Shown piece after piece: positions 19,047 to 27,055 of a DNA stretch of 64,000 nt. The DNA lies in assembly GCF_016658865.1 (NCBI RefSeq), contig NZ_CP067992.1:1135001-1199000 (forward strand). The letters are read 5' to 3'. The first letter of the stretch is position 1; each line of letters starts with the position of its first letter. The notes beneath the pieces are model-generated. The model made no database searches, was not told where the DNA came from, and was given only the letters and a program-made list of their open reading frames with translations. The DNA comes from Streptococcus mitis (lineage in GTDB: Bacteria; Bacillota; Bacilli; Lactobacillales; Streptococcaceae). The position numbers were made by a program, and so were the translations under genes.

Positions 19047-20270
19047 CTACATATAGTTTGATGAGTGAGCTTCTAACTCCTCATACAATTGGGCACGTTT
19101 TTCACTTGCATCAATATTTAAGACAAAGGCGATGGCTACAGACAAGACCAGAAGACTATTTCCTCCTTGCGATAAGAAGGGGAAGGTAACTCCCGTTGAA
19201 GGAATAATACCAGAAATTCCACCGATATTAACAAAGACCTGCACCAACATCATCCCCCCAACCCCAATCGCCATCATGGAATTAAAGGGATTCTTAGCAC
19301 GAATACCGACTAGGATAATTCGTAAAATCAGGAAAAAGACAAGGGCTAAAATCAAGCTGGCTCCCACAAATCCAAACTCTTCAATAACAATTGAAAATAC
19401 AAAGTCTGTATGGGCCTCTGGTAAATAACCACGTTTTTCGATTGAATTTCCTAAGCCTAGACCAAACCACCCACCATTTACCATGGCAAAGTAGGAATTT
19501 GCAAGTTGGTGGCCTGACCCTGCCAAATCGGCAAAGGGATTAAAGTAGGCACTGAAACGCTTAGCAACGTAACCAAATACTGGAACTTTTGAAAACTTAT
19601 CAACCCCGATCATAGAAATAGCTGATAAGGATAGGGCTGAAACTCCAAATAATACACCGATAAAGGCTATAAACCAACGATGAGCAATTCCACTAACTGT
19701 ATACATAATCAAGGCGACCAGAGCTAGGATGGTAGCATTCCCCAAATCTGGGAAAATAGCTAAACTTCCTATCATTACTAGTAGGACGAAGCGCCAATCA
19801 TTAAAAGCACGAGGAATCCATTGATTTTGAGTTAAAACTTGAAAATCGTAAATCCCAATTTCATCCTGTTGTTTTGAGAAACGTTGGGCCAAGTACCAGA
19901 CGATGATAATCTTCAAATACTCAGCTGGCTGAATGGTCAAAGGTCCTACTGAAATCCAACCATAGGCTCCATTGACTGGCGTACCAATTAAGCGAGCCAG
20001 AGCCAAAAGAATCAGCTCAACAAACATAACAATAAATAGCAGTCGTTCTTTTCTTAAAAAATTCAGTTTCAGCTTATATATCAAGGCAATCAATATTAAA
20101 CTAAGTATCCAAAACATTCCCTGACTTCGAACCAATTGGAGGGCACTTTTACCTTCTTCAATAAGAATGGCACTGGTTGTAGAATAAACTACAATCAAGC
20201 CCAAAATAGATAAAAGTAAGTAAGGAACTAGAATAGAATAGTTTAACAGGTGCCTCTTACTAATCTTCAT
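19047..20270 (-). CDS. ftsW: Septal peptidoglycan polymerase FtsW
   Basis: A SEDS-family membrane glycosyltransferase that polymerises septal peptidoglycan with its class B PBP partner. It has 407 residues and about ten hydrophobic segments. The SEDS signatures are seen: LIQPAEYLK-like text (TIQPAEYLKI), PDLGNATIL, and the C-terminal GGISGIIPSTGVTFPFLSQGG. In pneumococcus ftsW also neighbours ppc, which supports FtsW over RodA. Confidence 0.93.
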   Translation of the reverse strand: MKISKRHLLNYSILVPYLLLSILGLIVVYSTTSAILIEEGKSALQLVRSQGMFWILSLILIALIYKLKLNFLRKERLLFIVMFVELILLALARLIGTPVNGAYGWISVGPLTIQPAEYLKIIIVWYLAQRFSKQQDEIGIYDFQVLTQNQWIPRAFNDWRFVLLVMIGSLAIFPDLGNATILALVALIMYTVSGIAHRWFIAFIGVLFGVSALSLSAISMIGVDKFSKVPVFGYVAKRFSAYFNPFADLAGSGHQLANSYFAMVNGGWFGLGLGNSIEKRGYLPEAHTDFVFSIVIEEFGFVGASLILALVFFLILRIILVGIRAKNPFNSMMAIGVGGMMLVQVFVNIGGISGIIPSTGVTFPFLSQGGNSLLVLSVAIAFVLNIDASEKRAQLYEELEAHSSNYM

Positions 20271-20340
20271 AGTATCACCAATCTAATGAGAACAAAAGAA
20301 ATTGTTCCCAAATTCCGTTTATTTTCTAGTTTTGATTGCT

Positions 20341-20349
20341 ATTATACCA
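20341..20349 (-). promoter_or_regulatory. ftsW-ppc extended -10 promoter
   Basis: TGGTATAAT on the minus strand, about 70 bases before the ftsW start; the -35 is not recognisable. Confidence 0.6.
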
Positions 20350-20400
20350 TTTTTTCCGAAAGAAAAAAACTCTTACCCTTAAGATAGAAGATTTTCTCAT

Positions 20401-20423
20401 AAGAAAAAGAGCGCTTGGCTCTT
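20401..20423 (-). terminator. prsA terminator
   Basis: Minus strand AAGAGC-CAAGC-GCTCTT followed by TTTCTT, directly after the prsA stop. Confidence 0.8.
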
Positions 20424-20430
20424 TTCTGTT

Positions 20431-21369
20431 TTATTCTTTTGAAGAACTACTTGAGCTTGAATCGCCACCACCGATATATTGGGTAAAGATATTTTGGAAG
20501 GCTTGGTCTTTAACCTTGATATTGGCTGCTTGCAATTCTTTTCCGACAATACTTTGAACAAATGATGCATCATTTTGTTTTTGAGTCAAAATAACAGTTT
20601 TCAATTTTTCTTTGTAGTCATCGATATTAGATGACTTTTCTGTTTTCTTAATGAGTTTTACAATGTAATACTGACTGCTGTATGCTTGAGTACCAGTAGC
20701 TGTAATAACATCAGAAATACCATTAACATCCAAGGCAAAAGCTGCTTTCTTAACTTGATCTGGGACTTCTGTTGATGCAGAATCAAATGTGATTTCACCA
20801 CCGTTCGCTTTGGTTTTCTCATCAGTTGAGTTATCTTTAGCTAATTGAGCGAAATCTGCGCCACTTGCCTTAGCTTTTTCGAGGACTTCTTTCGCTTTAT
20901 CCTCATTATCAAGACGAATAATTTGAGCAGTTACGTCCGGAGTATAGCTCTCAAATGCTTTCTTATAGGCTTCATCAGTTAATTCAGCTTCTGCAGCCTT
21001 TTTAACTGCAAATTCAACTAATTTACTTGTACGAATTTGTGCTTTACGTGTTTCAAGAGTCATGCCTGATTGTGATAAGACACGTTGGTAATTCTCACCA
21101 TATTGTTTTTCTTCTCCAGAAATGATATCATCGATTTCTTTGTCATCTACTTCTGAGCCATATTGCTTCTCAAATACTTTTTGAATAGTCAAGTTCAACA
21201 AGACTTGTTGGGCTGAAGGATTGATTTTCACTTGCTCATAAAATTGATGTTCAGTGATGACATCCCCTTTCATGCTGATAAGGTCAGCCCCTTCTGAACC
21301 TTTAGAACAAGCTGCTAAAGTTGCTACTGATAATAGTGTAATGGCACCTGCCAATAATTTTTTTTTCAT
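20431..21369 (-). CDS. prsA: Foldase lipoprotein PrsA
   Basis: Membrane-anchored peptidyl-prolyl isomerase that helps exported proteins fold outside the membrane. It has 312 residues. The lipobox LAAC puts the lipidated cysteine at residue 21. A central parvulin-type domain lies at about 145-245 (VTAQIIRLDNEDKAKEV; NGGEITF). The C-terminus ends in a run of serines (SSSSSS). The order with the O-methyltransferase and pepF upstream matches that of pneumococcus. Confidence 0.93.
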   Translation of the reverse strand: MKKKLLAGAITLLSVATLAACSKGSEGADLISMKGDVITEHQFYEQVKINPSAQQVLLNLTIQKVFEKQYGSEVDDKEIDDIISGEEKQYGENYQRVLSQSGMTLETRKAQIRTSKLVEFAVKKAAEAELTDEAYKKAFESYTPDVTAQIIRLDNEDKAKEVLEKAKASGADFAQLAKDNSTDEKTKANGGEITFDSASTEVPDQVKKAAFALDVNGISDVITATGTQAYSSQYYIVKLIKKTEKSSNIDDYKEKLKTVILTQKQNDASFVQSIVGKELQAANIKVKDQAFQNIFTQYIGGGDSSSSSSSKE

Positions 21370-21434
21370 GTCTACTCCTTTGAGATAAGTATTACCCTAT
21401 CTATTTTACTATATTTTCTTAAATTTTTCTGAAA

Positions 21435-22148
21435 TCATTCGCTGTCAGGCAATTGAACATCTGCTACATTTTTACGAAGCATGAGAATGCCGTCACCCAG
21501 AGGTACTAATGTTGCAGTGAGTCCTGGATTGTCTAAGGTTGCGTCAAATAGTCTTTGAAGGCCTCGATAAATGGTTCGCTGACCACGACGGACTTCCATA
21601 ATATCCTTGGCAACATCACCACCTTGGAAAATATCATCCAAGACAACCACACCACCAACTTCTAAATGTTTGAGGATTTCTGGCAAAAAGACGATGTATT
21701 TAGACTTAGCAGAATCCATAAAGACGAAATCATAAGACTCTGTCAAGGTAGATAAGACATCTACCGCATCTCCTTCTAGAAGTGTAACTTGCTTGCGACT
21801 GTCAAACCGGGCAAAATTTTCCTTGGCAAATCCAATCATCTCTGGATTGCGGTCAATGGTTGTAATCTTGGCCTTTGGTGCATGTTCCGCCATCAAGAGG
21901 GCTGAAAAACCGATAGCCGTCCCAATTTCCAGAATGTTTTTAGGTTGTATGGTTTCCATGAGAAAACGGAAATAAGCAACCGTTTCATGAGGAATGATGG
22001 GAATATTTTCCTTGCGAGCAAAGTCTTCCAATTCTTTCAAAGAGCCTGTGACTTGCTTTTGACGCTGGCGCATCAAGTCCACAATTTCTTCCTTGACAAC
22101 AGGACGACGCATGTTATGGTTGGCATTTTTACTATACGATTCAACCAT
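21435..22148 (-). CDS. SAM-dependent O-methyltransferase
   Basis: A 237-residue class I methyltransferase of the caffeoyl-CoA/YrrM-like O-methyltransferase family. The SAM site ILEIGTAIGFSALLMAEH is visible, as are DRNPEMIGFAKENF and the metal-site DSAKSKYIVFLPE. I start at ATG 22146-22148 (MVESYSKNANH), one base after the pepF stop; a longer in-frame ATG at 22190 overlaps pepF and has no ribosome site. The substrate is unknown. Confidence 0.88.
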   Translation of the reverse strand: MVESYSKNANHNMRRPVVKEEIVDLMRQRQKQVTGSLKELEDFARKENIPIIPHETVAYFRFLMETIQPKNILEIGTAIGFSALLMAEHAPKAKITTIDRNPEMIGFAKENFARFDSRKQVTLLEGDAVDVLSTLTESYDFVFMDSAKSKYIVFLPEILKHLEVGGVVVLDDIFQGGDVAKDIMEVRRGQRTIYRGLQRLFDATLDNPGLTATLVPLGDGILMLRKNVADVQLPDSE

Positions 22149-22149
22149 C

Positions 22150-23952
22150 TTATGCCAATCCCAATTTTTCAACAAGGGCTTCAAACTCATTTAAACGGCG
22201 TTCAAAGACTGCAAAGGCATCGTTGAGGTAATCTTCCTTCTCCATATCAACACCAGCTTTTCTCATGACATTGAGTGGATAGTCAGACTTCCCTGCCTTG
22301 AGGTAGTCGATATAACGGTCACGGTCTTCTTGACTACCATGAACAATCTTTTCAGCCAAGGCTGAGGCTGCTGCAAAACCAGTTGAATATTGATATACAT
22401 AGTAGTTATAGTAGAAGTGTGGAATGCGGGCCCACTCATATTGGATTTCAGGATTATCTTCCTTGCTCAATCCATAATACTCTTGGTTCAAGTCTGCGTA
22501 GAGTTTGTTTAGGAAATCGCTGGTCAAGACTTCCCCGTTTTGGTCTGCTTGGTGGATAGCGTGTTCAAACTCAGCGAATTGAGTTTGACGGAAAACTGTT
22601 CCACGGAAACCATCTAGGAAGTTATTGAGAATAGCAAAGCGCGTTGCATCATCTTCCACTTCTTCCAATAATTTCTCCGTCAAGATATTTTCATTGGTAG
22701 TTGATGCAATCTCAGCCAAGAAGATAGAATAATCTCCGTAAACATAAGGCTGAGTTTCACGAGTATAGCTTGAATGCATACTATGACCTGTTTCATGAAC
22801 AAGGGTAAAGAGATTGTCTAGATTGTCCTGCCAGTTAAGAAGCATAAAGGCATTGGTATCGTAAGAACCACCAGAGTAAGCCCCTGAACGCTTGCCTTGA
22901 TTTTCATAAACATCAATCCAACGCTCGCTGAAGGCACGTTTAACACGGCTCAAGTAATCCTCACCCAAGACTGCCAAGGCATCTTCAGCTTTTTTCAAGG
23001 CTTCTTGGTAGGTGAAACTGTATTCAACAGATGAAAGTGGCGTGTAGACATCGTACATCTTGAGGTCTGAAATCCCCAAGATTTTTGAACGAAGCTCAAG
23101 GTAACGATGCAAGAGTGGCAAGTGCTTGCGAACTGCTGCTACCAAATTGTCATAAACACTCTCTGGAACAAAATTGGCCGCTAGGGCTGCATGACGCGCA
23201 CTCTTGTAGTTGCGAACTTTGGCACGGTAGTTTTGAACCTTAACATTTGTTTGTAAGGTTTTGGCATAGGTATGTTGGAATTGTTCATAAGTCGCATAAA
23301 GAGCTTGGTAGGCACCACGACGAACCTCACGATTTTTAGATTCCATCAAACGTGTGTAAGTCCCATGAGAGAGCTGCACTTCCTCACCATCATCGTCGAG
23401 GACATAAGGGAACACAATATCCGCATTGTCCAAGATAGCGAAGGTTTCACTTGCCGAACCAAAGATTTCTCCAGCTCCAGCCAATAATTCTTCTTCACGT
23501 TGTGATAAAACGTAGTCTTTTCCTTGTAAAAGTTTGTCAAAATAGTGTTGATAAACCTGCAATTTTGGTTGAGCTTCTAAAAAGTCAGCATACTGCTTTT
23601 CACTGATTTCCATAAATTCAGGTTCATAGAATGAAAAGGCTTGGTCTAGCTGGCTATAGAGAGTCATGGCCTTGGCATAGTACTCTTGGTACTTGGCTTC
23701 ACGTGTGTCTTGGTCATTCTTCATATGAGCATAAACGTAAAGCTTCTCCATTTGGCGTTCCATCTCAAGAGAAAATTCAGTGATTTCTAGTAGGCTATCC
23801 GCAGTATCCAGGAGATGTCCTTCATACTGGTTTACTTTCTCCAATTGTTCTGTTAAATCTTTTAAGGCTTCTTCCCAAGCCTGGTCAGTTGGGTAAATCG
23901 TTGATAGATCCCATGTATCTTTTTCATTTATTTCATTTCTTTGTAATACCAT
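22150..23952 (-). CDS. pepF: Oligoendopeptidase F
   Basis: M3-family zinc metallo-oligopeptidase that cleaves short peptides in the cytoplasm. It has 600 residues, the usual length. The zinc motif HETGH is in [14 protein letters not shown], with the downstream Glu ligand in [11 protein letters not shown]. The start is ATG 23950-23952, after AATCTAATG with a GGAGGA site. The stop lies one base before the methyltransferase start. Pneumococcal naming also uses pepB. Confidence 0.95.
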   Translation of the reverse strand: MVLQRNEINEKDTWDLSTIYPTDQAWEEALKDLTEQLEKVNQYEGHLLDTADSLLEITEFSLEMERQMEKLYVYAHMKNDQDTREAKYQEYYAKAMTLYSQLDQAFSFYEPEFMEISEKQYADFLEAQPKLQVYQHYFDKLLQGKDYVLSQREEELLAGAGEIFGSASETFAILDNADIVFPYVLDDDGEEVQLSHGTYTRLMESKNREVRRGAYQALYATYEQFQHTYAKTLQTNVKVQNYRAKVRNYKSARHAALAANFVPESVYDNLVAAVRKHLPLLHRYLELRSKILGISDLKMYDVYTPLSSVEYSFTYQEALKKAEDALAVLGEDYLSRVKRAFSERWIDVYENQGKRSGAYSGGSYDTNAFMLLNWQDNLDNLFTLVHETGHSMHSSYTRETQPYVYGDYSIFLAEIASTTNENILTEKLLEEVEDDATRFAILNNFLDGFRGTVFRQTQFAEFEHAIHQADQNGEVLTSDFLNKLYADLNQEYYGLSKEDNPEIQYEWARIPHFYYNYYVYQYSTGFAAASALAEKIVHGSQEDRDRYIDYLKAGKSDYPLNVMRKAGVDMEKEDYLNDAFAVFERRLNEFEALVEKLGLA

Positions 23953-23970
23953 TAGATTCCTCCATCTTTT

Positions 23971-24924
23971 CTATTCTACCATATTTTTCAAGAAATATTG
24001 CTGATAAAAGGCTGGTGGATAAAGCTTTTGCCAATCATTTTGAGGATTTTCTTGGTAATAGATTTGAAAATACTGATAATAGCGAGTCAAATCTTTCTCA
24101 ATTTGGCAAAAATTACCTACTAGTGGTCTTATTTGTGGATACCATTCTTTTAGCCCATAAGTCAGGAGATTTTCTCCCTTTTGATAGGCTTCTGCTTGTT
24201 CTTTCATCCAAAAGGGATTTTGATAGTACAGTTGTTGCTGAATATAGCGACAGATGTCCTTATCCTGAGAAACTGTAAAATGAGATATTTTTTGTTTCTT
24301 ATAAGGGAAACGCAATATTTCCAATAAACTAGCTTGACCATAGAGAAATTCCTTGATTTGATAATGGAGTTTACCGCGGAGATCTTGGTGGATGAGATAT
24401 TTAAGCCTTAAAACCTGTTTTTTCTTGTCCACTTCCCAAACATAAAAGCCCATGTTTTGACTGAAATAGAGAAAACCTTGTTGCAGACGAGTCAACCGCT
24501 CCTTAAGCCAAAGTTTTTCTCCTAGCAACCACAGTACTTGGTAACCCTGACTACGATAGCCCTCACTACGCTCTTTAAGAACTTTTTGAGACAAGGGACT
24601 ACACTGAACTTCTAGAGCAAGATGACCATTTATAAATACATCCGCAATCTGTTTAAGCTCTGGAAGGGGGTATTCTAATTGAACCTCTGCCTCTTTTTTC
24701 AACCACTGATAGAGAGATGCCTTATTGGCCAAGTGTTCTGGACTTTCATTTTCAAATGAAAAACCACAGTCTTTTAAAGATTTATGGGCAAAATGGGTCC
24801 GTACACTTAGTCCTTGACGCAAACGAAGCTGACCTCCACAAGCTGGGCAGGTGTAGTTTTGCTTCTCAAGCTTATCCTCTAGCACATTTACCAGCTCTCC
24901 CCTAGCATCTCTCGCAACAAACAT
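23971..24924 (-). CDS. coiA: Competence protein CoiA
   Basis: Late competence protein needed for recombination of incoming DNA, acting with RecA and DprA. It has 317 residues. The N-terminus has a zinc-finger-like CPACGGQLRLRQG followed by FAHKSL, then a nuclease-like fold (HLALEVQCSPLS). The ATG has GGAGAG upstream and a cin-box 22-29 bases before it, so transcription depends on sigma-X during competence. Confidence 0.94.
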   Translation of the reverse strand: MFVARDARGELVNVLEDKLEKQNYTCPACGGQLRLRQGLSVRTHFAHKSLKDCGFSFENESPEHLANKASLYQWLKKEAEVQLEYPLPELKQIADVFINGHLALEVQCSPLSQKVLKERSEGYRSQGYQVLWLLGEKLWLKERLTRLQQGFLYFSQNMGFYVWEVDKKKQVLRLKYLIHQDLRGKLHYQIKEFLYGQASLLEILRFPYKKQKISHFTVSQDKDICRYIQQQLYYQNPFWMKEQAEAYQKGENLLTYGLKEWYPQIRPLVGNFCQIEKDLTRYYQYFQIYYQENPQNDWQKLYPPAFYQQYFLKNMVE

Positions 24925-24945
24925 GATTTCTCTCCTTTTCTATAT

Positions 24946-24953
24946 TATTCGTA
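24946..24953 (-). promoter_or_regulatory. Sigma-X cin-box of coiA
   Basis: Minus strand TACGAATA, the exact ComX/SigX combox, preceded by a T-rich tract. It begins the first copy of a 44-bp direct repeat. Confidence 0.9.
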
Positions 24954-24954
24954 A

Positions 24955-24984
24955 AAAAGAAAAAGATCAGGAAATTTCCTAATC
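24955..24984 (-). terminator. hicB terminator
   Basis: Minus strand GATTAGGAAA-TTTCCTGATC followed by TTTTTC. It ends the hicA-hicB message just before the coiA cin-box and is a near-copy of the terminator at 25682-25701. Confidence 0.85.
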
Positions 24985-25001
24985 TTCATCACTCTATAAT
25001 T

Positions 25002-25379
25002 TTAGAGTTGCAAGCGACTTTCAAGAGCTTGTGTCAACACTTCAGAATAGTTCACTTTCTCACGATCTGCAAGTCTGACTAGCCACTCTGGAACCGTAAC
25101 ATTTTTTCGAATCGCTTTATTATTCTTTACGAAAGGCAAGGGATTGACCTGAATCAAAGTCACAAATCCATCAGGAGCTTTCAACTCAGCAATGTCACTA
25201 GGAGTAGGCAAAGCCAGTCCTTCATCAATATAAGAAGCTAAAACACTCTCAAGCATTTCCCGAGCATTTTTCATTGCAAGTTCAATCGTTGCTCCTTCAG
25301 TCCCGCCTCCAAATTCAGGAAATTCAACCCAGTATCCAGTGCCTTCTCTATGAAAAATAGCAGGATAAGATTTTAGCAT
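25002..25379 (-). CDS. hicB: HicB antitoxin
   Basis: A 125-residue type II antitoxin of the HicB family. The N-terminal partly degraded RNase H-like fold (YPAIFHREGTGYWVEFPEFGG) blocks the toxin. The C-terminal half (KNVTVPEWLVRLADREKVNYSEVLTQALES) looks like a DNA-binding ribbon-helix-helix or similar motif. I start at ATG 25377-25379 because GGAGGTG sits 4 bases upstream; the frame runs nine codons further up to the hicA stop without a site. It follows the toxin gene, the usual order. Confidence 0.9.
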   Translation of the reverse strand: MLKSYPAIFHREGTGYWVEFPEFGGGTEGATIELAMKNAREMLESVLASYIDEGLALPTPSDIAELKAPDGFVTLIQVNPLPFVKNNKAIRKNVTVPEWLVRLADREKVNYSEVLTQALESRLQL

Positions 25380-25406
25380 AATACACCTCCACAATTTCCA
25401 AATCAA

Positions 25407-25595
25407 CTATAATCCCAAATCTTTTAATATTTTTCTCTCTAAACCTTTTCCTAGATCCTCATTACCGTGAACTGGAATAGTGACAAGATAGGGAACCCCT
25501 TCTTTCTTAAAATGATGATGACATCCTCTCTTACGAACTTCAATCCATCCATTTGCAAGAGCTAATTTTACCATTTCCTTACCTGTGATTGGCAT
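25407..25595 (-). CDS. hicA: HicA toxin (mRNA interferase)
   Basis: A 62-residue HicA-family toxin with a double-stranded RNA-binding-like fold that cleaves mRNA. The N-terminus MPITGKEMVKLALANGWIE and the catalytic region GCHHHFKK (His26-28) fit the family, and it continues PYLVTIPVHGNEDLGKGLERKIL. The gene is full length with no disruption. It has a consensus sigma-A promoter and, further up, a cin-box. Confidence 0.92.
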   Translation of the reverse strand: MPITGKEMVKLALANGWIEVRKRGCHHHFKKEGVPYLVTIPVHGNEDLGKGLERKILKDLGL

Positions 25596-25618
25596 TTATC
25601 GTCACCTTTCTAGCTAAA

Positions 25619-25647
25619 ATTATACTTATAATGCGTATTTTTGTCAA
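25619..25647 (-). promoter_or_regulatory. hicA-hicB sigma-A promoter with overlapping palindrome
   Basis: TTGACA (25642-25647), 17 bases, TATAAT (25619-25624): a perfect consensus promoter. The palindrome ATTATAAGTATAAT (25619-25632) covers the -10 and is a candidate HicB operator for autorepression. Confidence 0.85.
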
Positions 25648-25662
25648 TTCTTCTATCTTATC

Positions 25663-25670
25663 TATTCGTA
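25663..25670 (-). promoter_or_regulatory. Second cin-box, upstream of hicA
   Basis: Minus strand TACGAATA in the orientation of hicA, 68 bases from its start codon, preceded by the same T-rich tract as the coiA cin-box. It could put hicA-hicB under competence control. Confidence 0.8.
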
Positions 25671-25676
25671 AAAAGA

Positions 25677-25701
25677 AAAAAGATCAGGAAAATTCCTAAT
25701 C
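25677..25701 (-). terminator. tehB terminator
   Basis: Minus strand GATTAGGAAT-TTTCCTGATC followed by TTTTTTC, directly after tehB. Confidence 0.85.
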
Positions 25702-25712
25702 TTCATGTGTGT

Positions 25713-26573
25713 TTATTTGATTTTCTTAGCTAGCATGGTCGCAAAGCGTAGTTGAATACGATTGCCATTCTCATCGCGACGGTGCAGATTACCTGGATTT
25801 TCATTGTACTTAACCAATTCCCAATCCTTGTAATAGTCTGCCAATTCCCCTTCTTTAAAGGTAAATGGGAAGTTCACTGAGCAAGGATAATCCTCCGTGT
25901 CCATTGCACAGACGATAAGGTTGTAGCCACCTACCGTGGTGTGCTCCTGCATGTTTCGGATAATAGCTGGAATGCGGTCCGCTTGTAGAAACATCAGCAC
26001 CACCGTCGATACGATAAAATCATAGGCTTGTCCAATGCTGGCTGAATTGATATCGTAAAGACCAACAGGCATGTCCAAATCTTCCTGTTCCACAATGCTT
26101 TGCAAGATTTCAAGAGCCAGTTCATTTTGATCTACAGCTGTCACATCAAATCCTTGCTGGGCCAAAAAGAGGGAATTACGGCCCTGACCACAACCCAAAT
26201 CCAAGGCTTTCCCTGGTTTTACTGTCTGCATTGCCTCTAGGACCTCTGAATGAACAGGATTGGTATTGTATTTCTTAGGAAAATAATCCTCAGGTTTACA
26301 ATAAAACTCCAAATACCATTCCACATCGTCTGTAGCAGCCTCTACTCGATGCCAAGCTTGAGGTTGTGCCATGGGATTGTCGGCCCCTGCTTCAAAGAGG
26401 TGCTCAGCTAGAACCTCCCCATCCTCTGTCAATTCAATAAACTTGAGAGCTCCCTTCAAGACAGTAATTTTCCCCCAAGTCCCGACCTTGGTATTGTGTT
26501 TCTGCTGAACAGCCTCTGGCATAGTTTGTTTATTCCACAAAGGCATGCGTTTATAGGCAACTAGTTTTTCCAT
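25713..26573 (-). CDS. tehB: TehB-like SAM-dependent methyltransferase
   Basis: A 286-residue protein with an N-terminal cupin-like DUF1971 domain (about 1-90; AYKRMPLWNKQTMP, VLAEHLFEAGADNP) and a C-terminal methyltransferase domain (ALDLGCGQGRNSLFLAQQG). In other bacteria TehB gives tellurite resistance by methylation. The start ATG 26571-26573 is preceded by GAGGA at good spacing; the ATG two codons earlier is too close to the site. It is the last gene of the rnr-smpB run. Confidence 0.9.
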   Translation of the reverse strand: MEKLVAYKRMPLWNKQTMPEAVQQKHNTKVGTWGKITVLKGALKFIELTEDGEVLAEHLFEAGADNPMAQPQAWHRVEAATDDVEWYLEFYCKPEDYFPKKYNTNPVHSEVLEAMQTVKPGKALDLGCGQGRNSLFLAQQGFDVTAVDQNELALEILQSIVEQEDLDMPVGLYDINSASIGQAYDFIVSTVVLMFLQADRIPAIIRNMQEHTTVGGYNLIVCAMDTEDYPCSVNFPFTFKEGELADYYKDWELVKYNENPGNLHRRDENGNRIQLRFATMLAKKIK

Positions 26574-26587
26574 TTTCATTCCTCTTT

Positions 26588-27055
26588 TTATCGCTGGTTG
26601 ACTGCTTTCATGACACGCGCGATGTCGCGGTTTTGTTCACGTCGTTTGATAGACTCTCTCTTGTCGTAGTCATGCTTCCCTTTAGCAAGGCCTAAAAGGA
26701 GCTTGGCATATCCATCTTTAATATAGACTTTAAGAGGAACCAGCGTCATTCCTGTCCCTTTAGTCTCTTGTTCCAATTTTTGAATTTGCTTCTTATGGAG
26801 CAGGAGTTTACGGCGACGTTCTGGTTCCTGGTTCCAGATATTACCCTCTTCGTAAGGGGCGATATGAACATTGCTCAACCAGACCTCCCCATTTTTTACT
26901 TGGGCAAAGCCATCCTTGAGATTGATTCGAGCTGCTCGTACACTCTTGATTTCAGTCCCAGTCAGGACCATCCCTGCCTCTAGCGTATCTACGATTGTAT
27001 AGTCGTGGCGTGCCTTTTTATTTTGTGCGACGACCTTTCCCTCGCCCTTTGCCAT
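26588..27055 (-). CDS. smpB: SsrA-binding protein SmpB
   Basis: Binds tmRNA for trans-translation and rescue of stalled ribosomes. It has 155 residues, with [26 protein letters not shown] at the start of the OB-fold and the basic tail [20 protein letters not shown]. It overlaps the rnr 3' end by 38 bases; its AAGGAG site lies inside rnr. RNase R degrades tmRNA-tagged messages in trans-translation, so the pairing is functional. Confidence 0.97.

Larger units (their letters stand above)
24946..24989. repeat. Direct repeat copy 1 (terminator plus cin-box)
   Basis: A 44-bp block matching 25663-25706 with one mismatch and compensating one-base A-run differences. It contains a complete terminator and cin-box. 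The two copies bracket hicB-hicA. Confidence 0.9.
25663..25706. repeat. Direct repeat copy 2 (terminator plus cin-box)
   Basis: Partner of 24946-24989, same orientation, 717 bp apart. It contains the tehB terminator and the cin-box in front of hicA. Confidence 0.9.
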
